This document shows, one piece after another, positions 7,194-16,376 of a DNA stretch of 25,522 nt. Position 1 is the stretch's first letter. The number at the start of each line of letters is the position of its first letter. The translations under genes were made by a program, and so were the position numbers. The notes under the pieces are model-generated. The model had not been told where the DNA came from. It made no database searches and worked only from the letters and a program-made list of their open reading frames with translations. The stretch lies in assembly GCA_031549625.1 (NCBI GenBank), contig JAVBPK010000045.1, positions 1-25,522 of the forward strand. The letters run 5' to 3'. The DNA is from JAISXK01 sp031549625. GTDB taxonomy: Bacteria; Bacillota; Clostridia; Christensenellales; CAG-138.

Positions 7194-9317
7194 ATGGGCG
7201 CACCCGATACCGCGAACAAACGAAGACTGTTTAGAATGCTTCAACTCATCGGCGTATTGTTCGTGCTAGTGCTTGCTCGGCTCTTCTATGTACAGGTTGT
7301 ATGGGGGCCGGAGCTGCAAGAAAAAGCGTTGCAGCAATGGACGATGGACAGCAGCCTTGCGGCGGAACGCGGCAAGATCATGGATAGGGACGGCCAGACG
7401 CTGGCCCAAAGCGGCACGGCGTATGTGGTGGAAATAAACCCCACGCAAATAAAAACGCAGGAATTGGTGCGTGTGGCGACGGAACTGGCCGAAACATTGG
7501 GCATGGATTATGACTTCGTGCTTGGTCGCATCGGCGACACAAACAAGCAGCAGGTAATACTAAAGCGGCAAGTGGAGCGCGAAGTGGTAGATAAGCTGGC
7601 GGCATTAAAATTGGGAGCCGGCGTGACGTTTGGCATTGATACAAAGCGGTACTACCCTATGGGCGGCATGCTCTCGCAAACGCTGGGTTTCACAACGGTG
7701 GACGGCGTGGGGCAGGAAGGCCTGGAACGCACGTACAACAAATACCTTGCGGGTGAACCGGGGCGGCTCATCACCGAAAAAGACAGGGATAATAAGCCGC
7801 TGGCATACGGAACACAGGAATACATCGAACCGATAAACGGCTGCGGACTCGTGCTTACGACGGATATCGTGGTGCAGTCATTCCTGGAAAAGGCCCTGCA
7901 GGAAGCGCTAACCATAAACAAAGCGAAAACGGCGCAAGGCATCGTCTTGGACGTTAAAACCGCGGAAATACTTGCGGTATCCACAAAGCCGGATTACGAT
8001 CCAAACGCACCGCCGCGAAACGACCTCGCCACCTTGCAGGCATTGGTTAAAAACCGCATCGTATGCGACGCGTATGAACCGGGTTCCACGTTTAAAATAG
8101 TGACGCTTTCTTCCGTGCTGGATAGCGGGGCGATCACTATGAATGCCGCATTCGATTGCCCGGGTTACAAAATGGTAAACGGCGAACGAATAAAATGCTG
8201 GAAGAACAACCACGGCCACCAAACGCTGGAAGAAGCGGTGCGAAACTCCTGCAATCCCGCCTTCATGACGATGGCACTAGCAATGGGAACGGAAACATTC
8301 TATGACTACATCTATCGCTTTGGGTTTGGATCTTCCACAGAAAGCGGGTTGGCAGGCGAAAGCGGCGGCATAGTCATCCACCAGAAATACATTCGCGAAA
8401 ACAACATCGCACGCATAGGCTTTGGCCAAAGCATAGCGGTGACGCCCATACAGCTGGCAACAGCCGTATCCGCTGCTATAAATGGCGGAGAGCTGATGCA
8501 ACCGTACATTGTAAAACAAGTAATCGGCGAGCACGGTGAAATTATCAAGCAAACGGAACCCACGCTTGTGCGCCGTGTCATCAAAGAAGAAACATCGGCG
8601 GAGGTGCGGGCGCTGCTTGAAAGCGTTGTGGAAAAGGGCAGCGGGCGCAATGCGCAAATCGCGGGCTTCCGTGTAGGGGGCAAAACGGGAACGGCGCAAA
8701 AATACGTAGATGGCAAAGTTTCTTCAGGAGCCCTCATCGCTTCCTTCATCGGCTTTGCGCCTGCGGATGATCCGCAGTATCTTGTGCTGATTTTGGTAGA
8801 CGAACCGCAGGTCGGCGTAATATTCGGCAGCACGGTGGCGGCCCCGTTTGTGAAAGACGTGCTGCAGGAAACGCTCATGCATTATGGCGTAAAGCCTTCC
8901 GTCGAGAGCGAAACGGTCTCCGTACCCGATGTGGTTGGCAAAACGGCGGCGGTAGCGGCAGCAGAACTCAAGCAAGCCGGGCTGGAAGGTGACTATCTGG
9001 AAACGGAAGCGCAAGCGGAAGTGGTTGCACAGGTGCCTGCCGCAGGTGAAATGGCGGCAAAGGGCAGCGGCGTGCTTATATACACAACAGATACGGCGCA
9101 AGATAAAGAAAACCTGAACGTGGATATCATGGTAAAAGTGCCTGATGTCATGGGAAAAACAAGGCTGCAGGCATATGACATACTAAACGGAGCGGGATTG
9201 GTGCTGCGCATAGAGCCCGCGGAACAAAGCGGAACGGCGGTACGCCAAAAGCCGGAAGCCGGCGCGGAGGTGCCTATGGGTGAAAGTGTCACGGTGGATT
9301 TTTCTCCCGTCACGTAA
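7194..9317 (+). CDS. Class B penicillin-binding protein with two PASTA domains (FtsI/PBP2B/SpoVD type)
   Basis: This is a membrane-anchored transpeptidase that cross-links septal peptidoglycan. The 707 residues hold a short cytoplasmic start, a membrane segment (about 15-35), a dimerisation domain (RGKIMDRDG region), and the transpeptidase with S298-T-F-K301, S352-C-N354 and K497-T-G-T500. Two C-terminal PASTA domains begin at VSVPDVVGK and VKVPDVMGK. The start at 7194 has AGGAGG 5 nt upstream; the in-frame ATG at 7158 has no well-placed site. In Bacillus two such genes, pbpB and spoVD, lie before murE; here there is one, so it is not possible to decide between the vegetative and sporulation enzyme. 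Confidence 0.93.
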   Translation: MGAPDTANKRRLFRMLQLIGVLFVLVLARLFYVQVVWGPELQEKALQQWTMDSSLAAERGKIMDRDGQTLAQSGTAYVVEINPTQIKTQELVRVATELAETLGMDYDFVLGRIGDTNKQQVILKRQVEREVVDKLAALKLGAGVTFGIDTKRYYPMGGMLSQTLGFTTVDGVGQEGLERTYNKYLAGEPGRLITEKDRDNKPLAYGTQEYIEPINGCGLVLTTDIVVQSFLEKALQEALTINKAKTAQGIVLDVKTAEILAVSTKPDYDPNAPPRNDLATLQALVKNRIVCDAYEPGSTFKIVTLSSVLDSGAITMNAAFDCPGYKMVNGERIKCWKNNHGHQTLEEAVRNSCNPAFMTMALAMGTETFYDYIYRFGFGSSTESGLAGESGGIVIHQKYIRENNIARIGFGQSIAVTPIQLATAVSAAINGGELMQPYIVKQVIGEHGEIIKQTEPTLVRRVIKEETSAEVRALLESVVEKGSGRNAQIAGFRVGGKTGTAQKYVDGKVSSGALIASFIGFAPADDPQYLVLILVDEPQVGVIFGSTVAAPFVKDVLQETLMHYGVKPSVESETVSVPDVVGKTAAVAAAELKQAGLEGDYLETEAQAEVVAQVPAAGEMAAKGSGVLIYTTDTAQDKENLNVDIMVKVPDVMGKTRLQAYDILNGAGLVLRIEPAEQSGTAVRQKPEAGAEVPMGESVTVDFSPVT

Positions 9318-9368
9318 TCTGTCGGATGGCAAGTAGATTTGGCGATCGTAGGCAAAGGGACGTTTCGT

Positions 9369-9441
9369 GTGGTATACTGTGGTGGGCAAATAGGCGATGG
9401 GCCAAATTTGGATGTTTGCCTTCCGCGATGGATAGGCGGAA
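9369..9441 (+). promoter_or_regulatory. Putative extended -10 promoter and leader element of murE
   Basis: TGGTATACT (9370-9378) is an extended -10 without a convincing -35. Downstream in the leader, AAATTTGGATGTTTGCC (9404-9420) repeats, with one change, in the divIB leader (16391-16407). A 6-bp hairpin (9421-9426/9436-9441) stands just before the murE ribosome site. Confidence 0.4.
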
Positions 9442-9455
9442 ACAAGGAGTGTAAG

Positions 9456-10892
9456 ATGCTGCTTTCTGAGCTATACAAAGGATTGGAATGCCGCCATATA
9501 GGAAAGGACATTGAAATTACGGCGCTGGCATATGACTCGCGCAAAATAGAAACGGGCAGCATGTTTTGCTGCATAGTGGGCACGTTCTCCGACGGACATG
9601 AATACGCCGCCCAGGCGGTGGAAAAGGGCGCGATTGCCCTGTTGGTAGAACACGAGCTGCCGTTGGATGTCATACAGCTCATCGTGCCAAACACCCGGAT
9701 AGCTATGGCGGAAATGGCCGCCACGTTCTACGGTCATCCGGAACGCGAAGTTCGCCTGGTGGGCATCACGGGCACAAACGGTAAAACCACCACTACATAC
9801 ATGCTCAAATCCATAGCGGAACAGGCGGGCATGCGTGTAGGGCTGATCGGCACCATTCGCAACATGATCGGCCAGCAGGAAATAGAGACGGAACGCACCA
9901 CGCCGGAGTCGGTAGATCTATATCGGCTGCTTCGCAAGATGCGGGATGAACGTGTCGACTTGGTGGTGATGGAAGTATCTTCCCACTCGCTCGATCAGCA
10001 TCGGGTACATGGTCTTCAGTTCGAAGTGGCGGAATTCACAAACCTTACGCAAGATCACTTGGACTACCACAAGACCATCGAAAACTATGTGGCCGCAAAG
10101 CGAAAATTATTCCTGCAAAGCAAGTATGCGGTCATCAATGTGGACGATCCTTACGCAGAGGAAATCATGCAGGGCATCGATTTGCCCACGACCACGTTTG
10201 GCATCAGGGAACAGGCGGATGTTGGAGCGGCGGATATCGATATCACCACGCGCGGCGTACAGTTCGATCTGCGCTTTCCCGGCGGTACAACCCGCATGAA
10301 CATCCCAATACCGGGTTTGTTCAATGTGTTTAACGCCATGGGCGCCATCGCGGCGGCGGTGGCATTGGGGATCTCCATGGCAAACATCAAGCCGGGACTG
10401 GAGGATATGCAAAGTGTATCGGGCCGGTTAGAACCGTTGCCGACGGGCGACCTGGGTTTCGCCGTATTTGTAGACTATGCGCACACGCCGGACGCGCTGG
10501 AAAACGTGCTTAAAACGGTTCGCGGCTTTTCGAAAAAACGCATCATAACCGTGTTTGGTTGCGGCGGCGACAGGGACCGCGCGAAGCGCCCCATTATGGG
10601 CGAGGTGGCTGGCAGATATTCAGACCAACTGGTCATAACCAGCGATAACCCGCGCACGGAAGACCCGTTTGAAATACTACAGGCCATAGAAGAGGGCGTG
10701 AAAAAATCCGGTTGCTCCTATGTGGTAATCGAACAGCGGCGTGCGGCGATCATGCACGCGCTGCGGAAAGCGGAAAAAGACGACATCATAGTGGTGGCTG
10801 GTAAGGGGCATGAAAACTACCAGGAAATCAATGGCATCAAACACCACTTTGACGATAAAGAAACAGTCATGGAGTTGCTAAAAGAGCTATAG
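9456..10892 (+). CDS. murE: UDP-MurNAc-tripeptide synthetase MurE, meso-DAP type
   Basis: MurE adds the third amino acid to UDP-MurNAc-L-Ala-D-Glu, using ATP, in the cytoplasm. The 478-residue product has the Mur ligase order: N-terminal UDP-binding domain, ATP loop GTNGKTTT (106-113), the central block with EVSSHSLDQHR, and a C-terminal domain with DNPR (397-400), the motif that marks meso-diaminopimelate rather than lysine addition. The frame is open upstream to 9339, but ATG 9456 has AAGGAG 6 nt upstream and fits the family N-terminus. murF, normally next, is absent; mraY follows after 54 bp. Confidence 0.96.
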   Translation: MLLSELYKGLECRHIGKDIEITALAYDSRKIETGSMFCCIVGTFSDGHEYAAQAVEKGAIALLVEHELPLDVIQLIVPNTRIAMAEMAATFYGHPEREVRLVGITGTNGKTTTTYMLKSIAEQAGMRVGLIGTIRNMIGQQEIETERTTPESVDLYRLLRKMRDERVDLVVMEVSSHSLDQHRVHGLQFEVAEFTNLTQDHLDYHKTIENYVAAKRKLFLQSKYAVINVDDPYAEEIMQGIDLPTTTFGIREQADVGAADIDITTRGVQFDLRFPGGTTRMNIPIPGLFNVFNAMGAIAAAVALGISMANIKPGLEDMQSVSGRLEPLPTGDLGFAVFVDYAHTPDALENVLKTVRGFSKKRIITVFGCGGDRDRAKRPIMGEVAGRYSDQLVITSDNPRTEDPFEILQAIEEGVKKSGCSYVVIEQRRAAIMHALRKAEKDDIIVVAGKGHENYQEINGIKHHFDDKETVMELLKEL

Positions 10893-10946
10893 TCCGCCAA
10901 AAGGTACGGCAACAAAAGCAAACATGCGTGTAAAGCGGAGGAAGAA

Positions 10947-11945
10947 ATGCAACAACTCATACTGGCTGTATTACTGGGGTTTTTAGCTCCCCTCATTCTG
11001 GGGCCGTTCTTGATACCGCTGTTAACGCGGCTAAAGTTTGGACAAACAGAGCGGGAAGACGGCCCCAAAACGCACCTTGTAAAAGCAGGAACACCCACGA
11101 TGGGCGGCTTGATGATATTGGCGGGTATCCTGGCGGGAACACTCACGTTTTCCATGTCGGGAACAGAATTCGTTCTGCCCGCGTTGCTTTCTACACTGGC
11201 GTTTGGCATAGTCGGTTTTTTGGACGATTTCATCAAAATCCGGCGTAAACGCTCACTGGGACTGAGAGCATACCAAAAAATCATCGGGCAGGTAGGCATT
11301 TCGTTTGTTGTGGCGCTGTACGCGTTCAACAATCCGGAAATTGGCTCGGTTGTCTACCTTCCGTTTCTGGGCGTGGAATGGGATATGGGCATTTTCTACA
11401 TTCCCTTCGTCATGTTCGTTATGATCGCGATCGTGAACTCGGTAAACCTCACGGACGGATTAGATGGCTTGGCTTCCGGCGTAACCTTGATCTACTCAAT
11501 GGCCATGGCGCTGATATTCACGCTGATGGCGACGGCGGCCGCGGAACTGGGCCGGCAGTATTACGGCGTAAACCTAAACGGCATGGCGGTGTTTGCCGCC
11601 GCGGTGGCGGGCGCGTGTATGGGCTTCTTGCGTTTCAACACGTATCCGGCACAGGTATTCATGGGCGATACGGGCGCGCTGGCGCTTGGCGGCGCGGTAG
11701 GTATGATGGCGATATGCAGCAAGGCTGTGTTCTTATTGCCGGTGATGGGCGCGTGTTTCGTGGCGTCGTCGGTTAGCGTCATACTTCAGGTAGGTTCCTA
11801 CAAGCTGCGCAAGAAGCGCGTTTTCAAGATGGCGCCGTTGCACCATCATTTCGAACTCAAGGACATACCAGAAACCAAAATTGTGGTGATGTACATGATC
11901 GTTACTGTGGTATTGTGCCTATTGTGCCTGTTGGCATATGTATGA
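10947..11945 (+). CDS. mraY: Phospho-N-acetylmuramoyl-pentapeptide transferase MraY
   Basis: MraY is the integral membrane enzyme that transfers phospho-MurNAc-pentapeptide to undecaprenyl phosphate, making lipid I. The 332-residue, highly hydrophobic product has around ten membrane segments and all signature blocks: FLDDFIKIRRKRS (Asp pair), NSVNLTDGLDGLASG, FMGDTGALALGG and the LHHHFEL histidine motif. GGAGGAAG lies just before the ATG. The gene ends eight bases before the outer stem of a large structured element. Confidence 0.97.
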   Translation: MQQLILAVLLGFLAPLILGPFLIPLLTRLKFGQTEREDGPKTHLVKAGTPTMGGLMILAGILAGTLTFSMSGTEFVLPALLSTLAFGIVGFLDDFIKIRRKRSLGLRAYQKIIGQVGISFVVALYAFNNPEIGSVVYLPFLGVEWDMGIFYIPFVMFVMIAIVNSVNLTDGLDGLASGVTLIYSMAMALIFTLMATAAAELGRQYYGVNLNGMAVFAAAVAGACMGFLRFNTYPAQVFMGDTGALALGGAVGMMAICSKAVFLLPVMGACFVASSVSVILQVGSYKLRKKRVFKMAPLHHHFELKDIPETKIVVMYMIVTVVLCLLCLLAYV

Positions 11946-11952
11946 CTTTTAA

Positions 11953-12086
11953 CCGTTTCCGGGCGGGTTCCAGTTGACTGCGATTCTTGTTGGCGCTTGG
12001 CGCGGTACTGGAACGTCGGATGTTTGAGGGAGGACAGCGGCTCTGCTGCCTCAAGCATCTGCCGCCCGAAACGGATTTTTTATAAT
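11953..12086 (+). ncRNA. Candidate structured RNA (three-way junction) with terminator-like end, mraY-murD gap
   Basis: The gap can fold as one closed unit. An outer stem of 13 bp with one bulge pairs 11953-11966 with 12062-12074. Inside it, arm A pairs 11967-11974 with 12007-12014 (8 bp, perfect) and has a small GCGC hairpin (11993-12003). Arm B pairs 12019-12029 with 12049-12059 (11 bp, one G-T) and is capped by a 4-bp stem 12035-12038/12045-12048. The outer stem is followed at once by A and six T residues, as in an intrinsic terminator. A TATAAT at 12081-12086 overlaps the T-run but has no good -35. It matches no RNA family I know; function is inferred only. Confidence 0.5.
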
Positions 12087-12210
12087 ACGGGCTCGCGCGG
12101 CAGCCGGGCTTGCAATATTTAAGTGAATAAAAGGCTTTGGCGCCAATAATGGCTGGTTATACGTCCGCTTGTCGCGCAGGCACCTCGGCGGCGGGACGGG
12201 AAAGGAAAAC

Positions 12211-13560
12211 ATGAAGGCAGCATTGGTTGTTGGAATGGCGCGCAGCGGAGTAGCGAGTGCGCATCTGCTGTATCGGAATGGCTGGCAAGTCATCATCAAT
12301 GATTCGCGCGTGGAAATAGACGGTCTCCAGCAGCAGCTCAAGGATATCGAATATATCGACGCGTTAGGCAGGGCTCCGGAAGACTGTTTACAGGGTGTAG
12401 AACTCATGGTTCTCAGCCCGGGCGTTTCTATGTTCCAGCCGTTTGTTGAATATGCGCGCGGGCGCGGCGTGGAAGTAATAGGCGAGATCGAGTTGGGTTA
12501 CCGTTACGCGAAGGGCGCATTCCTGTGCATAACGGGCACAAACGGAAAAACCACCAGCACAGCGCTGACGGGCGAGATATGCAAACGCTCCGGAAAGCGC
12601 ACGTTCGTGCTGGGAAACATAGGCGAGCCGATTACGCAATATGCGGAACAAACACGGGATGGAGACTGGATCGTGGCGGAAACGGCTGCCCTGCAGCTCG
12701 AAGGCAATGTGCAATTTCACGCGCATGTCGCGGCGGTAACAAATATCCAGGAAGACCATCTGGATCGCTTTCTTACAATGGAATACTACACGGCGGTCAA
12801 ATCAAAGATATTCCTCAATCAGACAAAAGAGGATTTTGCCGTTTTAAACTACGACGATCCGGTAACGCGGGGCATGGCGTCAGGTACGGAGGCGCAAGTG
12901 GTGTATTTTTCACGCAAAACGGCTGTAGAGCAGGGCGTGTATTGCAAAGACGGCGAAGTGTTGTATAACATCGGCGGCAAGGCGGGACGTATTTGCCGCG
13001 CGGATGAGATACGCATCCCCGGCGTACACAATTTAGAAAACGCCATGCTGTCTTCCGCCATTGGGCTTTGCGCGGGCGTGCCGCCCGAAGAAATAGCGGA
13101 AGCCCTGCGGACTTTCCCGGGCGTGGAACACAGGATAGAATATGTTTGCGAGAAAAAAGGCGTGCGCTACATCAACGACAGCAAAGGTACAAATCCGGAT
13201 TCCACCCGCATGGCAATAGCGGCCATGGATAGGCCTATAGTGCTGCTGCTTGGCGGGTACGACAAACACAGCGCGTTCGATACGCTCATGAAGGAGATCA
13301 AAGCAAGCGGCCGCGTGAAGGCCATGGTCATTTTGGGCGAAACGGCAAAAAAATTAATAGGCGCCGCAAACGAGGTCGGCGCAAAGAACGTGCATCTGTG
13401 CGAGCATGATTTTAAACAGGCTGTGGACATGGCGCGGGACTTGGCGGAGCCGGGCGATGTCGTACTGCTCTCGCCCGCGTGCGCAAGCTGGGATATGTTC
13501 GAAAATTTCGAACAGCGTGGCAGAATTTTTAAAGAAATTGTTGCTGGCTACGAAGAATAA
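12211..13560 (+). CDS. murD: UDP-MurNAc-L-alanine:D-glutamate ligase MurD
   Basis: MurD adds D-glutamate to UDP-MurNAc-L-Ala with ATP. The 449-residue product starts with a short Rossmann-like domain (GMARSGVASAHLL), then has the ATP loop TGTNGKTTST (about 108-117), the central block NIQEDHLDR, and the C-terminal domain with HRIEYV and YINDSKGTNPDST, the latter characteristic of MurD. ATG 12211 is preceded by GGAAAGGA; the open frame upstream to 12169 lacks a site and does not resemble MurD. It is separated from mraY by the 265-nt structured gap. Confidence 0.96.
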   Translation: MKAALVVGMARSGVASAHLLYRNGWQVIINDSRVEIDGLQQQLKDIEYIDALGRAPEDCLQGVELMVLSPGVSMFQPFVEYARGRGVEVIGEIELGYRYAKGAFLCITGTNGKTTSTALTGEICKRSGKRTFVLGNIGEPITQYAEQTRDGDWIVAETAALQLEGNVQFHAHVAAVTNIQEDHLDRFLTMEYYTAVKSKIFLNQTKEDFAVLNYDDPVTRGMASGTEAQVVYFSRKTAVEQGVYCKDGEVLYNIGGKAGRICRADEIRIPGVHNLENAMLSSAIGLCAGVPPEEIAEALRTFPGVEHRIEYVCEKKGVRYINDSKGTNPDSTRMAIAAMDRPIVLLLGGYDKHSAFDTLMKEIKASGRVKAMVILGETAKKLIGAANEVGAKNVHLCEHDFKQAVDMARDLAEPGDVVLLSPACASWDMFENFEQRGRIFKEIVAGYEE

Positions 13561-13562
13561 CA

Positions 13563-13587
13563 GCTTTGGCGCGTAGGGCGCCGAAGC
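13563..13587. other. Stem-loop directly after murD
   Basis: A 10-bp stem with one G-T pair (13563-13572/13578-13587, 5-nt loop) begins 3 nt after the murD stop. There is no T-run, so it is not a clear terminator; it may protect or process the transcript. The rest of the 168-nt gap holds another short hairpin, 13688-13694/13700-13706, shortly before the chosen ftsW start. Confidence 0.4.
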
Positions 13588-13728
13588 GAACTGGAATGAA
13601 ACAAGGGGCTGGCCGCATAGGATAAAAAGCGGTGGTTTTGCAGAATGCAGGAATCAACACGATTCGAATAGTAAACGGATATGAAAAGGCGAAGGGGCGC
13701 TTCGCCGGTTGCTGGAAAGGCGAGAAGC

Positions 13729-14859
13729 ATGGAGGCAATTGCTAAAAAAAAGCAAAAAAAAGAAAAAATCAAGCCGCAAAAGATGGATTTTCCCATCTTT
13801 ATTGCCATATTGGCGCTATGCATCATAGGGCTGGTTATGGTTTTTTCGGCCAGTTATTATTCCGCCGAGATGAACAAGGGCGACGGCCTGCTTTTTGTGC
13901 GCAAGCAAGGGCAGTATTTGCTGATGGCGCTGCCGGTCATGCTGGTTATGACGCGGGTAGATTACCACCTGCTGGAGCGGCTAAAGACGCCGGCGCTTGC
14001 ATTATCTGTTTTGTTGCTGGTGCTGGTGCTATTCGTGGGCCGGGAAGAAAACGGCGCGAAGCGGTGGCTGATTGTTGCGGGTGTGAGCATACAGCCTTCA
14101 GAGCTGGCAAAGTTTGGCTTGATTATATATATGAGCGCGTTTATGGCGCACAGGCAGCATTTGATGCGCGATTTTGTAAAAGGCGTAGTGCCCATGCTGA
14201 TCGTCATGGGCGTAATCTGCGGGCTGGTTATTGCGCAGCCGAACATGTCCATGTCGGTTATCATCGCCATGATTGGCATCATCATGCTGTATATAGGGGG
14301 CGCGCAAGAAAAGCATATCGCCCTGCTGCTCGTCTGTGGCGTGGCGGCTTTTATTTTGTTCGCCATTATTGAGCCATACAGGATGGCCCGATTGACTTCA
14401 TTCAGGGACCCGTGGCAATACGCCAGAACGACCGGACATCAGCTGATACAATCCTTGTATGCGCTGGGGGCTGGCGGGTTGTTTGGGCAGGGACTGAACA
14501 ATTCCAGGCAAAAACTGCTGTATCTTACTTACGGCGAAAGCGACTTTGTGTTTTCTATAGTGGGAGAAGAGCTTGGATTTATAGGCGCGGCAGGCATCAT
14601 ACTGGTATATATGTTCATTGTGTACAGAGGTATGCGTGTAGCGATGCGCTGTAAGGATCGCTTTGGCAGCCTGATGGCGGGGGGGATCTCTCTGGTTTTC
14701 GCCCTGCAGGTTTTGGTCAATATAGGCGTTGTTACCGGGGCCATGCCGACCACAGGGCAAGCGTTGCCGTTTATCAGTGCAGGCGGCAGTTCCCTGATGA
14801 TATTCCTGTCCGCCATGGGCATATTGTTGAATATTTCGCGCTATACGGCGGAAATGTAA
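13729..14859 (+). CDS. ftsW: SEDS peptidoglycan polymerase FtsW/SpoVE
   Basis: This is a SEDS-family glycosyltransferase that polymerises lipid II at the septum with its class B PBP partner. A lysine-rich cytoplasmic start is followed by about ten membrane segments. Family blocks are NGAKRWL, QPSELAKF, the GEELGFIGA block, and PTTGQALPFISAGGSS near the end. ATG 13729 has GGAAAGG 8 nt upstream and gives 376 residues. An in-frame ATG at 13681 would add 16 residues but has no ribosome site. Position after murD matches spoVE/ftsW; which role dominates cannot be told. murG, normally next, is missing. Confidence 0.92.
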   Translation: MEAIAKKKQKKEKIKPQKMDFPIFIAILALCIIGLVMVFSASYYSAEMNKGDGLLFVRKQGQYLLMALPVMLVMTRVDYHLLERLKTPALALSVLLLVLVLFVGREENGAKRWLIVAGVSIQPSELAKFGLIIYMSAFMAHRQHLMRDFVKGVVPMLIVMGVICGLVIAQPNMSMSVIIAMIGIIMLYIGGAQEKHIALLLVCGVAAFILFAIIEPYRMARLTSFRDPWQYARTTGHQLIQSLYALGAGGLFGQGLNNSRQKLLYLTYGESDFVFSIVGEELGFIGAAGIILVYMFIVYRGMRVAMRCKDRFGSLMAGGISLVFALQVLVNIGVVTGAMPTTGQALPFISAGGSSLMIFLSAMGILLNISRYTAEM

Positions 14860-15019
14860 CGGCATAGCCAATATCCGCGGAAAGCGCGGCAGAACAGGAA
14901 AGGAATCGGATTACTCTTGTTACCCTGGGCGGTAACGGAAAAGAACGGTCGCGTTGGAACAGGTTGCTATCCGGATGCATAAGATGAAATTGTTCGCGAG
15001 CCATCCGGAGGTGAAGTTG

Positions 15020-16279
15020 ATGTCCCTGATTATTGTGGCAGGCAGGTCGCCGTTATGCGGCGAGCTGGCTGTACCGGGCGCAAAAAATGCTGCGCTGCCC
15101 ATCCTGGCAGCCACGCTGCTTTCAAAGCACACAGTCAAGTTGCTGGGTTGTCCGCATCTGGGCGATGTAGACAATATGATAGAATTGCTTCGCTCGCTGG
15201 GTTGTGCGATCAAATGGGAAAGCGACGGCTTACTGGTGGATCCCGGCTGCGCGCAGTGCCATGAGATGCCGGAAGTGTTGAGCAAAGCGTTGCGCTCATC
15301 CATCTTTCTTTTAGGGCCAATGATAGCAAAGTTCAGAAGAGCCACCGCCACATTTCCTGGCGGGTGCGATATCGGCATGCGCCCGATCGATTTGCACTTG
15401 GCGGCGTTAAACGCGATGGGCGTACGGATAGAAGAAACGCACGGCACGCTGGTATGTGACGGGCGGGAATTGCACGGCGCGCATATTCACTTGGATTACC
15501 CAAGCGTAGGGGCTACGGAAAACGCCATGATGGCAGCGGTGGCTGCAAAAGGCGAAACAGTCATATACAATGCGGCCAGAGAGCCGGAAATCGTTGACCT
15601 GCAATCGTTTTTGGTAAAACTGGGATATACGGTTGTGGGGGCAGGAAGCTCCGCCATTAGAATCTATGGCGGCATAGGCAGCGAGCACGCGGAACATCGT
15701 ATCAGCGCCGACAGAATAGTCGCGGGTACATATTTGTGCGGTGCGGCGATTACGGGCGGAGATGTAAATATGACGGGCATTCTGCCGGAGCAGCTGGGCA
15801 GCGTAACAAGCAAACTGAAAGAATGCGGCTGCACGGTGCAGCTGGGGCACGACAATGTACGCGTAAAGGGGCCGTCGGCAAGGCCGAAGGAGATAAAACG
15901 AATAGAAACCATGCCGCATCCGGGTTTCCCTACGGATATGCAGGCGCAATTCTTTGCGTTGTGCAGTGTGGCAAAGGGTACGAGCATGATCGTGGAAAAT
16001 GTATTCGAAAATCGGTTTCGCCATGCGGCGGAACTGGCGCGCATGGGCGGCGAAAGCAGCATAAATGGGCGTACAGCCATCATACGCGGCGTAAAGCGGT
16101 TGACGGGTGCGCCGGTAACGGCTTGGGATTTGCGTGGAGGAGCGGCATTGATACTCGCCGCGCTGTGCGCGGAAGGCGAAACGGTCGTGCATGGCATTGA
16201 ACATATCGACCGTGGGTATGAGCGTATAGAGAGGGATTTGGCCGCGTTGGGGGCGAATATCAAGCGCGTGGAAGGATAA
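15020..16279 (+). CDS. murA: UDP-N-acetylglucosamine 1-carboxyvinyltransferase MurA
   Basis: MurA transfers enolpyruvate from PEP to UDP-GlcNAc, the first committed step of peptidoglycan synthesis and the fosfomycin target. The 419-residue length is normal. K22-N23 in PGAKNAALPIL and the catalytic C116 in PGGCDIGMRP are intact; a Cys at this site predicts fosfomycin sensitivity of the enzyme. The C-terminal blocks TMPHPGFPTDMQAQF and ENVFENRF are typical. ATG 15020 has GGAGGTGA 5 nt upstream, preferred over the longer frame from 14954. The gene lies where murG or murB is often found. Gram-positive bacteria often carry a second copy elsewhere. A 6-bp hairpin (GTTACC/GGTAAC) lies in the upstream gap. 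Confidence 0.96.
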   Translation: MSLIIVAGRSPLCGELAVPGAKNAALPILAATLLSKHTVKLLGCPHLGDVDNMIELLRSLGCAIKWESDGLLVDPGCAQCHEMPEVLSKALRSSIFLLGPMIAKFRRATATFPGGCDIGMRPIDLHLAALNAMGVRIEETHGTLVCDGRELHGAHIHLDYPSVGATENAMMAAVAAKGETVIYNAAREPEIVDLQSFLVKLGYTVVGAGSSAIRIYGGIGSEHAEHRISADRIVAGTYLCGAAITGGDVNMTGILPEQLGSVTSKLKECGCTVQLGHDNVRVKGPSARPKEIKRIETMPHPGFPTDMQAQFFALCSVAKGTSMIVENVFENRFRHAAELARMGGESSINGRTAIIRGVKRLTGAPVTAWDLRGGAALILAALCAEGETVVHGIEHIDRGYERIERDLAALGANIKRVEG

Positions 16280-16347
16280 AGCCGCCCGCGTAAATGTTGC
16301 GAAACAGGCGAAGAATGTCGAGTGTACGCGCAGGTACAGATATATAT

Positions 16348-16376
16348 TTGCATTTGTATGCCGCGCGTGGTATAAG
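16348..16376 (+). promoter_or_regulatory. SigA-type promoter of divIB
   Basis: TTGCAT (16348-16353), a 17-bp spacer and TATAAG (16371-16376) with an extended TGG element just before it. The start should be near 16383, followed almost at once by the leader motif AAATTTGGACGTTTGCC shared with murE. A 7-bp stem 16400-16406/16433-16439 encloses a 4-bp GCCG/CGGC hairpin in the same leader. Confidence 0.6.

Noticed and set aside
9339..9455. Upstream extension of murE
   Set aside because: The 39 extra residues do not resemble MurE and cover a probable promoter and leader; AAGGAG before ATG 9456 fixes the start.
11953..12074. T-box or other known riboswitch in the mraY-murD gap
   Set aside because: No T-box consensus (TGGNACC) or other known riboswitch core was recognised, so it was left as an unassigned structure.
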